Below are positions 44,096-54,807 of a stretch of DNA of 64,000 nt, piece after piece. Origin of the DNA: Fulvivirga marina (GTDB taxonomy: Bacteria > Bacteroidota > Bacteroidia > Cytophagales > Cyclobacteriaceae). Numbering within the stretch: position 1 is the first letter of the stretch; every line of letters begins with the position of its first letter. A model generated the notes under the pieces. That model ran no database searches and was not told the origin of the DNA. It saw only the letters and a list, made by a program, of their open reading frames with translations. A program made the position numbers and the translations under genes. The stretch lies in contig NZ_JAEUGD010000042.1 in the NCBI RefSeq assembly GCF_016775155.1, forward strand, positions 434,001 to 498,000. The letters are read 5' to 3'.

Positions 44096-47000
44096 ATGAA
44101 GAAAGTCTTACTACTAGTGATGTCACTATGCTTATATCAAGTGACATACGGACAGCACACCGTTAAGGGTAAAATTACCTCAGGAGGAGAGGCGTTACCT
44201 GGCGTGGGTGTTATTGTTAAAAATACCAATATCGGTACGGTTTCGGATATTGAAGGAAACTATATCCTTAACATTTCAGACCCTGAGGAAACATTGGTTT
44301 TTTCCTTTATAGGTTTTGAAACCCAGGAAATAGCCGTCGGTAGTCGCTCGGTTATTGATGTCGAGATGTTTGAAGATATTACACAGCTAGCAGAGGTAGT
44401 GGTGATCGGCTATGGTGTAGAGCAAAAGAAATTGCTAACAGGTGCCACTGGACAAGTTAAAGGAGATAAGGTGGATAAACTAAGCACCACTGGAGCTTTA
44501 GATGGTCTTCAGGGGCAGATTTCAGGAGTTAATATTGCTGCTACATCGGGTCAGCCTGGAGAAAGTCTTAAAGTAACTATCAGAGGCGCAGGCACCATTA
44601 ATAATTCCAGCCCCCTTTATGTGGTCGATGGAGTTCAGACTGGAGACATATCCTATCTCAATACGGCTGATATAGAAAGTATCGATGTGTTGAAAGATGC
44701 GGCATCCGCTGCCATTTATGGTGCCCAGGCAGCCAATGGTGTTGTATTGATTACTACCAAAACAGGTTTCTCAGGCAGGACCCGATTTACATTTGATTCT
44801 TATTACGGTATACAGGAGCCTTCAAGACAGATCAGAATGCTCAATAGTAGAGAGTATGCAACAATCATGAATGAGGCTGCAATCAACTCGGGCAAAGGAC
44901 CATATTTTACCAGTGCAGAGATCGCTGCGATGGATGAAGGTACCGATTGGATTGATGAAATGATGTATAATAATGCAGTGATGCAAAACTATGCTTTTGG
45001 GCTGAATGGAGGGAATGATGTTTCTGTTTATTCCTTGTCAGCGTCATATACAGGACAGGAAGGTATAGTAGGTGGTCCTGATGTTTCCAATTACGAGCGC
45101 TATTCATTACGGCTAAATACAGAGCACAAACTTTTTGATGGCGTACTAACGTTGGGGCAACATCTGACAGGTTCCTATATCAAGAAAAATGGAATTGCGG
45201 TAGGAAATCAATACAATAATGCACTAAGAGGAGCCTTCAACACTAGTCCCTTTTTACCTATGTATGATGATAGTGGTAACTTCCTTAACAACAGTGGCGA
45301 TAGCTCAGCAATTTATAACGGTGTAGTTTGGGAACCCTGGGCACCCGGGGAGAGCAACCCTTACGCATCCATGATCTATAACAATCAGAATGATAACAAT
45401 AACCAGAAGATTTTTGGGGACTTTTATGTGGAGCTGTCTCCCATTAAAAAACTGAAATTCAGGACTCGGTTTGCTTACGACTACTATGTAAATGAGAGCA
45501 GGGGGTACCAACCAGTGTATGAGCTTTCAATTTACGCACAACGATTAAATGATGTGGCCTATCAAAGTATGAGTAAAGGGCTGGCATTGACCTGGGACAA
45601 TATCATTACTTACGATATGGAGTTAGGAAGTCATAACCTCACTGTGCTAGGGGGTACATCAGCCTATACCAATGAAGGAACCTTTATAAATGCCAGTAAT
45701 TCAAAACTGTATTTCTCAGACCTTGATCATGCATATATAGACAATGCCACTAATACTGATTTGGCCAATTTATCGCTGGGAGGAGGTCCTTTCGACCCCT
45801 ATAAGCTGCTGTCATACTTTGGGCGGGTTTCTTATGACTATCAAAATAGGTATCTGCTCAATGCTACATTCAGAGCTGACGGATCAGCCAATTTTGCCAA
45901 AGGAAAAAGGTGGGGTTACTTCCCTTCAGTATCAGCAGGGTGGGTGATTTCGGAAGAAGGTTTCTGGTCAAACCTGAATTTAGAAGATAAGATAGACTTC
46001 CTGAAATTGAGAGCAAGCTGGGGGCAGGTTGGTAATGCTGCAATAACGGCTTTTCAATATATAACCCCTATCGAAGTAGGTTCTTCAAACTACTATTTCG
46101 GATCTGCCGACTATGATGGTAGCGGTAATACGACAGGAGCCTATCCATCACGTTTGTCTAATGAAAATGTGAAATGGGAGACCTCTGAGCAGTTAGACAT
46201 AGGTTTAGATGCTGCTTTGATAGATGGTAAAATGGACATAAACGTAGACTGGTACAAAAAGACCACAAAAGATTGGTTGCTGGAAAAGCCAGGTTACGCA
46301 ACTGATGGAGCATTACCTCCTTTCTTTAATGGGGGAACAGTGGAGAATACCGGGGTGGAGATGACCTTGTCATGGAAAGACAAAATTGGGGATATTAACT
46401 ACTATGTCAATGTAACAGGTGCTAAAAACAAAAATGAAGTAGTTGAGGTACCTACCAGTGACGGCATAATTCATGGCCTCGACAATATGTTGTACGCCAA
46501 TGCTGGTGAGTTTTATCACAGAGCAGAGTCAGGTTTTCCTATAGGTTATTTCTGGGGGTGGGAAACCGCAGGAATATTCCAAAATGAAGAGCAGATCAAT
46601 GCTTACAGAAGTTCCGAAGGGGACCTGATCCAGCCAAATGCACAACCCGGAGACCTTATTTATGTAGATCGTGATGATAATGGTGTAATCAACAATGCAG
46701 ATAAGACCATCGTAGGTGATCCGAACCCTGACTATACTTTCAGTTTGTCATTTGGACTTGACTACAAAGGTTTTGATTTTTCAGTACTAGGGTATGGAGT
46801 AGCTGGCAACGAGATTGTTCAATCCTACAGAGATCATTCAAATGGCTTTGCTAATTATACTACGGCTATACTTGACAGGTGGCATGGAGAAGGCACCTCA
46901 AACAGTACACCGCGTGTAACAGCAACTAATGTAAACTACCAGTTTTCAGACGTTTTCATCCATAAGGGTGATTTCTTCAGGATCAATAATATTACTCTGG

Positions 47001-47206
47001 GATATGACTTTACCAACTTGCTGAAGTTTGATTTCTTCACCAAACTCAGGTTATATGCAACGGTTCAAAATGCTTTTGTATTTACAAAATATGAAGGCAT
47101 GGACCCTGAAGTAGGTTACGGACTTGAAAATGGTTCTGCCGGAGTGGATTTGGGATTCTACCCAAGACCTAGAACGTATATGCTGGGCTTAAATGTGAAC
47201 TTTTAA
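44096..47206 (+). CDS. susC: SusC/RagA-type TonB-linked outer-membrane transporter
   Basis: A 1036-residue TonB-dependent importer of oligosaccharides across the outer membrane. The start at 44096 (MKKVLLLVMSL, signal ending VTYGQ) is used; the open frame upstream lies within the operator region. The order is a carboxypeptidase-D-like domain (HTVKGKITSGGEALPGVGV, about 22-100), the SusC signature before the plug (LAEVVVIGYGVEQKKLLTGA), the plug (LYVVDGVQTGDISYLNTADI), and a 22-strand barrel ending in a terminal Phe. Paired with susD 14 bp on. The substrate is inferred from the enzymes downstream: xyloglucan oligosaccharides. Confidence 0.96.
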   Translation: MKKVLLLVMSLCLYQVTYGQHTVKGKITSGGEALPGVGVIVKNTNIGTVSDIEGNYILNISDPEETLVFSFIGFETQEIAVGSRSVIDVEMFEDITQLAEVVVIGYGVEQKKLLTGATGQVKGDKVDKLSTTGALDGLQGQISGVNIAATSGQPGESLKVTIRGAGTINNSSPLYVVDGVQTGDISYLNTADIESIDVLKDAASAAIYGAQAANGVVLITTKTGFSGRTRFTFDSYYGIQEPSRQIRMLNSREYATIMNEAAINSGKGPYFTSAEIAAMDEGTDWIDEMMYNNAVMQNYAFGLNGGNDVSVYSLSASYTGQEGIVGGPDVSNYERYSLRLNTEHKLFDGVLTLGQHLTGSYIKKNGIAVGNQYNNALRGAFNTSPFLPMYDDSGNFLNNSGDSSAIYNGVVWEPWAPGESNPYASMIYNNQNDNNNQKIFGDFYVELSPIKKLKFRTRFAYDYYVNESRGYQPVYELSIYAQRLNDVAYQSMSKGLALTWDNIITYDMELGSHNLTVLGGTSAYTNEGTFINASNSKLYFSDLDHAYIDNATNTDLANLSLGGGPFDPYKLLSYFGRVSYDYQNRYLLNATFRADGSANFAKGKRWGYFPSVSAGWVISEEGFWSNLNLEDKIDFLKLRASWGQVGNAAITAFQYITPIEVGSSNYYFGSADYDGSGNTTGAYPSRLSNENVKWETSEQLDIGLDAALIDGKMDINVDWYKKTTKDWLLEKPGYATDGALPPFFNGGTVENTGVEMTLSWKDKIGDINYYVNVTGAKNKNEVVEVPTSDGIIHGLDNMLYANAGEFYHRAESGFPIGYFWGWETAGIFQNEEQINAYRSSEGDLIQPNAQPGDLIYVDRDDNGVINNADKTIVGDPNPDYTFSLSFGLDYKGFDFSVLGYGVAGNEIVQSYRDHSNGFANYTTAILDRWHGEGTSNSTPRVTATNVNYQFSDVFIHKGDFFRINNITLGYDFTNLLKFDFFTKLRLYATVQNAFVFTKYEGMDPEVGYGLENGSAGVDLGFYPRPRTYMLGLNVNF

Positions 47207-47220
47207 TAACCTGAATAGCT

Positions 47221-48813
47221 ATGAAGAATTTAAATAAATATCTACTTGTATTGATGGTTACAGTTTTTGGGGTGAGCTGTACTGATGATTTTTTGGATAC
47301 TGAGCCCAAGACTACTTTGACCGATGACAGTTTTTATCAAACTAAAGAACACGCAGAGCTGGCAATAGTCGGGTGCTATGATGGTGTACAGCAGTTATAT
47401 GCATCAGGTGTGGCGTTCCCGATTTTATCAGAAGTTTTATCAGATAACTGCTTTGGAGGTACCGGTAAAGATGACGCATACAACTATAGGGTGCTTGATG
47501 AGTTTGATCTGTCAGTATCTCCGGGAGAGGTTAATGTGCTGAACGGTAATTGGGTAGCCTATTATAAGGCTATTTACAGGATCAATGTACTCCTTCAGAA
47601 GATGGATCAGATTAATTGGGAAGGAGATGAAACATATCGTAATCATATAGAAGCCCAGGCAAGGTTTTTAAGGGCCTATTGTTACTTTGATATGGTCAGG
47701 ATTTGGGAAAAAGTACCATTGGTTACCGAGCCCACCACGGATAATGTACCACAAGCTGAAGTTGATGACATATATATACAGATCACTCAAGACCTTTTAT
47801 TTACAGTAGAAAATGGCAGTGAAACTATTGAACCCGGCAGAGTTAACAAATGGGTAGCCAAAGCTTATCTGGCCAGAGTTTTCTTGTTCTATACAGGGTA
47901 TTATGGGAGCAGCGACCTGGTAGGCCTGGTATCTAAGGCGGAAGCCTTGCAAGGACTTGAAGATGTTATTGGTAGGGGGGCTTATGACCTGATCGAAGAG
48001 TTTAAAAACCTGTGGCCTGCTGCCTCGTCAGTCCCAGATGGTGAAGGTCTTTCTACAACTTATGCAGGTAAAGATAATGCAGAGACCGTCTTTGCCATTA
48101 AATACAATATTACATCTGATTATGATGGAGGTAATACTGACGGCAATCATTGGTTGGTTTTGTTGGGCTTTCGTGGACAGACCTTTAGCCCCTACGGAAC
48201 GGGATGGGGGGCATGTACGGTCAATCCTGACCTTTATGCGGTTTATTCTGCTGAGGATACTCGAAAAGAAGCTTCTATTATTTCTATAGATGGTGAAGGC
48301 CTGGACTATGATAATGCAAGTCACAGAGAGTACACAGGATATACAGGAAAAAAATATATACCATTGGCTAACCCTGATGGAAGTGATGTGGCTGTTGCAA
48401 ATGGAGGATTCGACTTTCAGATTGGGCAATATCAGGACTATGTAGTGATGCGCTATGCTGATGTGCTGCTGATGGCGGCGGAGCTGGGAAGTGCCAATGC
48501 ACAGAGCTATTTTGACGAAGTACGAGGTAGAGCGGGACTTACTTCACTCCCTGCCACCTTTCATAACATAATGAAGGAAAGAAGATTGGAGTTTGCCTTA
48601 GAAGGGATTAGGTATTGGGATCTGTTGCGTCAGGGAGTTAATGTCGCAGCAGAGGCTATCGCAGTGGATACTAAAGTAATGAATGCAGGAGAGGAAGCGG
48701 ATAAGTCAATACTAGGTGTCAATGTTTTGAAAACCAGAGGATTCCAGATGATTCCTCAAAACCACGTTACCCGATCAAGTGGGGTATTGATACAAAATGC
48801 CGGCTGGGAATAA
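47221..48813 (+). CDS. susD: SusD/RagB-type surface glycan-binding lipoprotein
   Basis: A 530-residue SusD-like lid protein of the SusC importer. It has a lipoprotein signal (lipobox GVSC, Cys20), then the family's opening DDFLDTEPKTTLTDDSFYQTKEHA. TPR-like helices with AQARFLRAYCYFDMVRIWEKVPLVTEPTT follow, and the C-terminal MKERRLEFALEGIRYWDLLRQG is diagnostic. It would sit on the cell surface and pass oligosaccharides to SusC. It follows susC by 14 bp and precedes the SusE-position gene by 17 bp, clearly one operon. Confidence 0.96.
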   Translation: MKNLNKYLLVLMVTVFGVSCTDDFLDTEPKTTLTDDSFYQTKEHAELAIVGCYDGVQQLYASGVAFPILSEVLSDNCFGGTGKDDAYNYRVLDEFDLSVSPGEVNVLNGNWVAYYKAIYRINVLLQKMDQINWEGDETYRNHIEAQARFLRAYCYFDMVRIWEKVPLVTEPTTDNVPQAEVDDIYIQITQDLLFTVENGSETIEPGRVNKWVAKAYLARVFLFYTGYYGSSDLVGLVSKAEALQGLEDVIGRGAYDLIEEFKNLWPAASSVPDGEGLSTTYAGKDNAETVFAIKYNITSDYDGGNTDGNHWLVLLGFRGQTFSPYGTGWGACTVNPDLYAVYSAEDTRKEASIISIDGEGLDYDNASHREYTGYTGKKYIPLANPDGSDVAVANGGFDFQIGQYQDYVVMRYADVLLMAAELGSANAQSYFDEVRGRAGLTSLPATFHNIMKERRLEFALEGIRYWDLLRQGVNVAAEAIAVDTKVMNAGEEADKSILGVNVLKTRGFQMIPQNHVTRSSGVLIQNAGWE

Positions 48814-48830
48814 TATTAAATTTTAAAAGC

Positions 48831-50693
48831 ATGATTATGAAGCGAAATATTTTAAAATACTGGTTTTTCATCATGTCTGTGGGCCTATTATTCACAGCCT
48901 GTCAGGATGAGTATGAATTGGGAGAAGTACTTCCCGTTGAAAGTTTGCAGTATGAAATAACACAAAACCCGGATGACCCTAACATGGTTATTTTGGAGAG
49001 CTTAACCCCTAACGTTACGCCTTTATGGACAACGCCTATGGGGCCTTCCACCAGAGTGAAAGACACAGTGCTTTTGCCGTTTAGTGGCGTGTATCAATTT
49101 GTTTATGGTGTGGAAAGTGCCGGTGGATTTGTCAGCGCTGATACGGTAGAGTTGAATATCACCACCCAAAATTTAAGCTATGTAGATCACCCCTTATGGG
49201 ATCTACTTACCGGGGGAGGTGTGGGCTTCTCAAAAACATGGGAGCTTGACTTGAATGCTGAGGGTATTTCCAAATATTTTGTCGGCCCTCAGTATTTCTA
49301 TGGTACGGATAATGGCTGGCTCGGAGAATGTTTGGTAGAAGGAGGGAATTGTTGGAGTTGGGAGGCAGATTGGCCAGGTAACCAGTGGATTGCTGATGTT
49401 GGAGACTATGGGGAAATGACTTTTAGTTTGGAAGGAGGAGCATTTTTAACTGTGAATCATAGCATGATCCCAGCACGAGGAACAGAGAGTGGTACCTATT
49501 TCCTTGATGTGGATAATTACAGCATGACATTTAATAATGCTTCACCACTTCATTCACCTAATACTGAAGCTTGCGTTCCCAATTGGTACGCAGTTAGGGT
49601 TTTTTCAATTGCAAAAGATTATATGCAGCTGGGCTTCAAGAGAGACGCGTCTTGTGATGGCGAACTCTGGTTGGTATTCAATTATATTTCTAAAGAATAC
49701 TCGGATAACTGGGTGCCTGACGATGCTCCTGATCCTGAGCCTCCTTATAACGGAGATGCCAATTCAGACCTGACTACTAATGTGTCTACAACAAAAACAT
49801 GGAAGGTTGACTTGGATTACCCATACAATTGGCATGACTTGGCGGGCACACCGTTAAATGATGTGGCTACTTATGGAAGCGATCCGGAAGGCTTTGCCTT
49901 TACCACTTGGACACCTCCTTATGACGAAACTGTGTTTTCATCAATATCGGTTGAATTGACCAAAGTAGGTGAAAGTGATGGCACATACGTGATTCAAACC
50001 GAGACCGGAGAGGTTACAGGCGATTACACTGTAAATGCAAAGAATGAAATTGATTTTGGCCAACCCATTACATTCTTTTCAGGAGTTGGGGGATGGTTGG
50101 GCTTTTCTACAACTGCAGAAAACACATTGCGGATCATAGCTGCAGAAAATGATGCATTTGGTAACGTTACAGGCATATGGCTGGGACAGAAAGCCGTTGA
50201 TAAAGATGAGTATTTTTCACTGCATTTAAAGTCGGTAGCAAATAGCGGTGGCCAACCATCAGGTACAGGAGTTGCCTTTGATAATACAAAGCTCGCTTTT
50301 GGTGACCTCGAAGGCAATGGTAATCTGCGATTGGAGTTGTATAATGACTTTGGTTCTACAAAAGCAGACCCTCCTTTAGACCCTACTGCCGTAGTCTTTA
50401 ACAATCGAATTGAAATTACATTCACACTTCAGGGAATTACTCTAACTGGTGGTGCTGCGGGTAGCTATAATACTGCTGTAGGCCTTGCCGATGGTGATTG
50501 GTCAGCTCAATACTGGGGTGACGGACCAGGGGAAGTTGCTGTAACAGGAGATGGAACCTATACAGTTTATGCGGAACCGGGAAGTATATATGAAACAGCG
50601 CTGGTATTTGTCGTTGATATAAAAGGTATGGCGGCAGAAATCGCTGATCTTGGAGCGGTGACCGTCACAATTGATAGCATTGTTATGTACTGA
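48831..50693 (+). CDS. SusE-position surface lipoprotein, putative glycan-binding protein
   Basis: A 620-residue lipoprotein (lipobox LFTAC; ATGs at 48831 and 48837 both possible). An N-terminal Ig/PKD-like segment (about 40-115) precedes two related modules that begin FSKTWELDLNAEG (about residue 140) and TTKTWKVDLDYPYNWHD (about 325). A C-terminal beta-sandwich ends NLRLELYNDFG and VFNNRIEITFTLQGITL. The repeated modules and position right after susD match surface glycan-binding proteins, which are variable in sequence. It has many Trp and Tyr residues suited to sugar stacking. Not an enzyme as far as can be seen. Confidence 0.75.
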   Translation: MIMKRNILKYWFFIMSVGLLFTACQDEYELGEVLPVESLQYEITQNPDDPNMVILESLTPNVTPLWTTPMGPSTRVKDTVLLPFSGVYQFVYGVESAGGFVSADTVELNITTQNLSYVDHPLWDLLTGGGVGFSKTWELDLNAEGISKYFVGPQYFYGTDNGWLGECLVEGGNCWSWEADWPGNQWIADVGDYGEMTFSLEGGAFLTVNHSMIPARGTESGTYFLDVDNYSMTFNNASPLHSPNTEACVPNWYAVRVFSIAKDYMQLGFKRDASCDGELWLVFNYISKEYSDNWVPDDAPDPEPPYNGDANSDLTTNVSTTKTWKVDLDYPYNWHDLAGTPLNDVATYGSDPEGFAFTTWTPPYDETVFSSISVELTKVGESDGTYVIQTETGEVTGDYTVNAKNEIDFGQPITFFSGVGGWLGFSTTAENTLRIIAAENDAFGNVTGIWLGQKAVDKDEYFSLHLKSVANSGGQPSGTGVAFDNTKLAFGDLEGNGNLRLELYNDFGSTKADPPLDPTAVVFNNRIEITFTLQGITLTGGAAGSYNTAVGLADGDWSAQYWGDGPGEVAVTGDGTYTVYAEPGSIYETALVFVVDIKGMAAEIADLGAVTVTIDSIVMY

Positions 50694-50796
50694 TCGATGA
50701 TAAGAACCAATAATGAAATTTTTAAATAACGAATTCAGGCTTTGGAAACTGATGTTTTCAGAGCCTTTAAATAATGTTTGGAACGATAAGAAATTT

Positions 50797-52332
50797 ATGG
50801 AAAAGAGAAGTATGAAGTATCTGGCACACCTGGGTAGTCTGCTAATTATAATATGCGGCATAACATTACCCCTAAGTGGCTGCGGTGATGATGAAGGAGG
50901 GATTATTGAAAAGCCACAAGTAGAGTTGGGTGTAAGTGACGGCACATTAGATTTTGAAGCATCAGGAGGGAGTAAAGAGCTTAAAGTTACAAGCAATGCC
51001 CTATGGAAGTTTAATTATGATGTAAATCTGTGGAGCAGGCCAAACATTCAGACATCAAAAGGTGACGTAACTGTACAAATCACAGCCGATGCCAATGAAA
51101 CTACAGAGGCCCGAAGCATGGTCTTAAAGCTTGCCGGTGAGGGTGTTGATACTATACAGATTACAGTTAACCAGGCAGCGGGCACAATTGATCCGGAACC
51201 TGTAGAGCCAGAATTACCTGATTACATTGATCCTGATAATACAGATATGAGAAATTTGACATCTGTACAATTGACAGAGTTAATGGGAGTTGGGTGGAAC
51301 CTTGGTAACTCACTTGAAGCAATGATTGAAAATGGTGGAATACTATCGGGTAACGAAACTTCATGGGGCAACCCGGTAGTTTCTAAAACTTTGATAGATT
51401 CAGTAAAAGCCGCAGGGTTTAATACAATTAGGATACCGGTTTCATGGTCACATATGTTTGATGACCCTGCGACATACAAAATCAGTTATGCCTGGAAGCA
51501 GCGTGTGGAAGAAGTGGTAAACTATGCCCTTGATAATGATATGTTCGTTATGATCAACATCCATTGGGATGGCGGGTGGATGGATCACCCTACTTATGAC
51601 CAGCAGAATGCCATTAATGAAAGGATTACCATGATGTGGAAGCAAATAGCCAAGTTCTTCAGAGACTATGATGACCGTTTGCTATTTGCCGGGACAAACG
51701 AAGTTCATGAAGAAGGTGACTTTAATGCCCCAACAGCTGAATATGCTGAGGTGCAAAACTCCTTTAACCAGACTTTTGTAAACACTGTGAGAGCAACGGG
51801 AGGGAGAAATACCTACCGTCACCTTATAGTACAGACGTATGTAACCAATATCGCTTATGGAGTGGATCATATGACCATCCCTAGCGACGATACAGCTGAT
51901 CGCCTGATGGTAGAGGTTCACTTCTACGATCCTTATCAGTTTGCATTGCAGAATACGGATGAGATCTCATTATGGGGTGCGGCAAATGCAGGTAGTGCAG
52001 CGCATGCTGGTTGGGGGGATGAAGATTGGGTAGACGAGCAGTTCAGCAACGTAAAAACAAACTTTGTTGACAAAGGCTACGGCGTGATCTTGGGGGAATA
52101 TAGTCCTACGCTAAAGACTAATCCCGCTAACTCAACCTATGAGGAGCATGTGACATCAAGAAATTATTATATCAATTATGTAACTAAAACTGCATTGACT
52201 AATGGTATGGTCCCTGTTTTCTGGGACAATGGACATACAGGAAACTATGGATCCGGATTGTTCAATAGAAATACAGGAGAAATAGTGCATGCTGGAGCGG
52301 TTGATGCGGTGATCTCTGCTTTGGGTAAATAA
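50797..52332 (+). CDS. GH5 (probably GH5_4) endo-xyloglucanase with N-terminal BACON domain
   Basis: About 511 residues from the start at 50797 (MEKRSMKYLAH), which gives a lipoprotein signal ending PLSGC; earlier in-frame codons only lengthen the leader. A BACON domain follows (about 30-125; VSDGTLDFEASGGSKELKV and SMVLKLAGEGVDTIQITV), then GH5. VGWNLGNSLEA and ETSWGNPVVSKTLID are the subfamily 4 type. The acid/base Glu302 is in FAGTNEVHEE and the nucleophile Glu434 in VILGEYSP. Subfamily 4 enzymes commonly cut xyloglucan or mixed-linkage glucan. Surface anchoring suits the first backbone cleavage. Subfamily is by eye only. Confidence 0.88.
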   Translation: MEKRSMKYLAHLGSLLIIICGITLPLSGCGDDEGGIIEKPQVELGVSDGTLDFEASGGSKELKVTSNALWKFNYDVNLWSRPNIQTSKGDVTVQITADANETTEARSMVLKLAGEGVDTIQITVNQAAGTIDPEPVEPELPDYIDPDNTDMRNLTSVQLTELMGVGWNLGNSLEAMIENGGILSGNETSWGNPVVSKTLIDSVKAAGFNTIRIPVSWSHMFDDPATYKISYAWKQRVEEVVNYALDNDMFVMINIHWDGGWMDHPTYDQQNAINERITMMWKQIAKFFRDYDDRLLFAGTNEVHEEGDFNAPTAEYAEVQNSFNQTFVNTVRATGGRNTYRHLIVQTYVTNIAYGVDHMTIPSDDTADRLMVEVHFYDPYQFALQNTDEISLWGAANAGSAAHAGWGDEDWVDEQFSNVKTNFVDKGYGVILGEYSPTLKTNPANSTYEEHVTSRNYYINYVTKTALTNGMVPVFWDNGHTGNYGSGLFNRNTGEIVHAGAVDAVISALGK

Positions 52333-52346
52333 TTAGGATATAGCGC

Positions 52347-54797
52347 GTGAATCATTTGTATAAAGTTTTATTAGTGTGTCTGTTAGCTCTGGCTGCTGTT
52401 TCATGCCAGAAAATCAATGATACAAGAGTTATTCAAAGCTTTAATGATGACTGGTACTTTATGCTGGCCGATAGTACAATGGATGCCAGTGTTCCTGATT
52501 ATGACCATTCATCTTGGCGAACATTATCTGTCCCTCATGATTGGAGTATTGAAGGGGAATTCTCCAAAGAGCACCCTGCCACTGAAGGCGGAGGTGCTTT
52601 GCCTGGGGGCGTAGGTTGGTATCGGAAAACTTTTCAGTTGGATGAGGCAACCAAAGGGAAAAGAGTATACCTACAGTTTGATGGTATCTATATGAACAGT
52701 GAAGTTTGGATCAATGGACACTATCTTGGTAAAAGACCATTCGGATATATTTCTTTTGAGTATGACCTGACACCTTACCTCAGCTATGGGAAGGATTCAA
52801 ACGTAGTAGCAGTTAAGGTGAATAACTCTAAGCAGCCTAATTCCAGGTGGTATTCCGGTAGCGGTATCTACAGAAACACAAGGCTTGTTATAACTAGTTC
52901 AATTCATGTTGCTCAGTGGGGCACCTATGTGAAGGTACCTGAACTTAGCAAACAACAAGCTTTGGTTAAAGTACAGACAACCGTATTGAATACTACAGGC
53001 GAGTCCACAAAGGCTAATGTCCATACCTTCATAAAGAGTAAAGACAACAAAGTAGTTACGGAGGCCTCTTCAGCTCTGCAACTGTCAGAGAGTGAAACTG
53101 TTTTAGACCAGGAACTTCTGGTAAGTTCTCCTCAAATATGGAGTATCAATGACCCTAATCTGTATACAGTACATACGGAGGTCAGCATCAATGGTGAAAA
53201 AATAGATACTTATACCACACCACTAGGCATAAGGACTTTCAGTTTTGATCAGCAAAAGGGGTTTACTCTCAATGGTGAACAGGTTAAGATCAAAGGAGTG
53301 TGTCTACACCACGACCTGGGTTGTCTGGGAAGTGCTATAAATACAAGAGCTATAGAGAGGCAACTGGAGATCATGAAGGAGATGGGGGTGAATGCGATCA
53401 GGACATCTCATAACCCGCCGGCACCTGAGCTGCTTGATCTGTGCGATAAGATGGGACTGCTGGTGATGGATGAAACATTTGATATGTGGAGCATGAAAAA
53501 ATCTGAGTATGACTATTCACTCTATTGGGACGAGTGGCATGTGCGCGACCTTACAGACCACATAATAAGGGATAGAAATCACCCTAGCGTATTTGTCTGG
53601 AGTATAGGTAATGAGATTACTGACCAGTGGCATCCCATCGGAGATTCATTAGCCAGGGAGCTTACGCAAATTGTAAGATCGCTGGACGACCGACCCATTA
53701 CCTCAGCGATGAACCCTCCCAACGAAGGCAATACCATAGCATTGTCAGGAACACTTGATTTGATAGGATACAACTATGCTCATGATAAGTATGAGTTGCA
53801 TAATGACAAATATCCTAACACCCCGTTTATTGCCACTGAAACTACTTCTGCATTGGAAACCCGAGGGTATTACGATCAGAAGTCCGATACCATAAAAAGG
53901 TGGCCCATCCAATGGGACAAGCTATTTGTTGAGGGCAATCCGGGCAATACTGTATCTGCTTATGATCAGGTGAGCACTCCGTGGGGATCTACACATGAAG
54001 AAACTTGGAAGATCATTAAAAAGCATGATTTTCTTTCAGGAATGTTTATATGGACGGGTTTTGATTACCTCGGAGAGCCTACACCTTATGCCTGGCCGTC
54101 GCGAAGCTCTTATTTTGGAATCGTTGATCTGGCAGGCTTCCCTAAAGATGCCTACTACATGTACCAAAGCGAATGGGCTGATAAGGATGTGCTACATGTA
54201 CTTCCGCACTGGAACTGGACAGGGCGCGATTCTGTAGACGTATGGGCATATTATAATCATGCGGATGAAGTGGAGTTATTCCTCAACGGTAAATCCTTAG
54301 GAGCTAAAAGCAAAGAAGGTGAAGAGTTGCACGTCATGTGGAGGGTAGCTTATGAACCGGGAGAGTTAAAAGCGGTTTCCATAAAAAACGGTGAGCTCTT
54401 GCTGGAAAAAGCTGTAGTAACTGCAGGAGAGCCGATATCTATTAGGTTGACTCCTGATCGAAATGAAATTTTAGCGGATGGAAAAGATCTCAGTTTTATC
54501 ACAGTAGAGGTATTGGATAAGGACAATAATCCGGTGCCTGTTGGGGCTAATGAAATTCAATTTTCAATCGAAGGGTCTGGGAAAATTGTGGGTGTGGGTA
54601 ACGGTGATCCTACAAGTCATTTGTCTTTGAAGGGTGATAAAATGAAAATGTTCAACGGAAAGTGTCTTGTAGTCATTCAATCTGGTCAGCTATCCGGAAA
54701 GGTGGTGGTACACGCCACTTCTAAAGGGCTAAAAGATGCAGAAACAGTTATCAAATCATATAACATTAAACAGGGAATTAACTTAAATAACAATTAA
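52347..54797 (+). CDS. GH2 beta-galactosidase, lipoprotein, GTG start
   Basis: An 816-residue GH2 enzyme. The GTG at 52347 is used because an in-frame stop (52341-52343) lies just upstream; it gives a lipoprotein signal ending AVSC (Cys20). GH2 sandwich domain: DDWYFMLADSTMDASVPDYD, VPHDWSIEGEFS and GGVGWYRKTFQL. The acid/base Glu423 is in WSIGNEITDQW and the nucleophile Glu498 in FIATETTSALE. C-terminal DUF4982-like and Ig-like domains follow. Close relatives are exo-beta-galactosidases, which here would remove galactose from xyloglucan side chains. It begins 14 bp after the GH5 stop and ends 10 bp before the GH31 gene. Confidence 0.9.
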   Translation: MNHLYKVLLVCLLALAAVSCQKINDTRVIQSFNDDWYFMLADSTMDASVPDYDHSSWRTLSVPHDWSIEGEFSKEHPATEGGGALPGGVGWYRKTFQLDEATKGKRVYLQFDGIYMNSEVWINGHYLGKRPFGYISFEYDLTPYLSYGKDSNVVAVKVNNSKQPNSRWYSGSGIYRNTRLVITSSIHVAQWGTYVKVPELSKQQALVKVQTTVLNTTGESTKANVHTFIKSKDNKVVTEASSALQLSESETVLDQELLVSSPQIWSINDPNLYTVHTEVSINGEKIDTYTTPLGIRTFSFDQQKGFTLNGEQVKIKGVCLHHDLGCLGSAINTRAIERQLEIMKEMGVNAIRTSHNPPAPELLDLCDKMGLLVMDETFDMWSMKKSEYDYSLYWDEWHVRDLTDHIIRDRNHPSVFVWSIGNEITDQWHPIGDSLARELTQIVRSLDDRPITSAMNPPNEGNTIALSGTLDLIGYNYAHDKYELHNDKYPNTPFIATETTSALETRGYYDQKSDTIKRWPIQWDKLFVEGNPGNTVSAYDQVSTPWGSTHEETWKIIKKHDFLSGMFIWTGFDYLGEPTPYAWPSRSSYFGIVDLAGFPKDAYYMYQSEWADKDVLHVLPHWNWTGRDSVDVWAYYNHADEVELFLNGKSLGAKSKEGEELHVMWRVAYEPGELKAVSIKNGELLLEKAVVTAGEPISIRLTPDRNEILADGKDLSFITVEVLDKDNNPVPVGANEIQFSIEGSGKIVGVGNGDPTSHLSLKGDKMKMFNGKCLVVIQSGQLSGKVVVHATSKGLKDAETVIKSYNIKQGINLNNN

Positions 54798-54807
54798 ACA
54801 TACGAAG

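Noticed and set aside
50502-50996. A 164-codon minus-strand frame over the junction of the SusE-position and GH5 genes
   Set aside because: Both plus-strand genes are well supported and the frame shows no domain or signal peptide.
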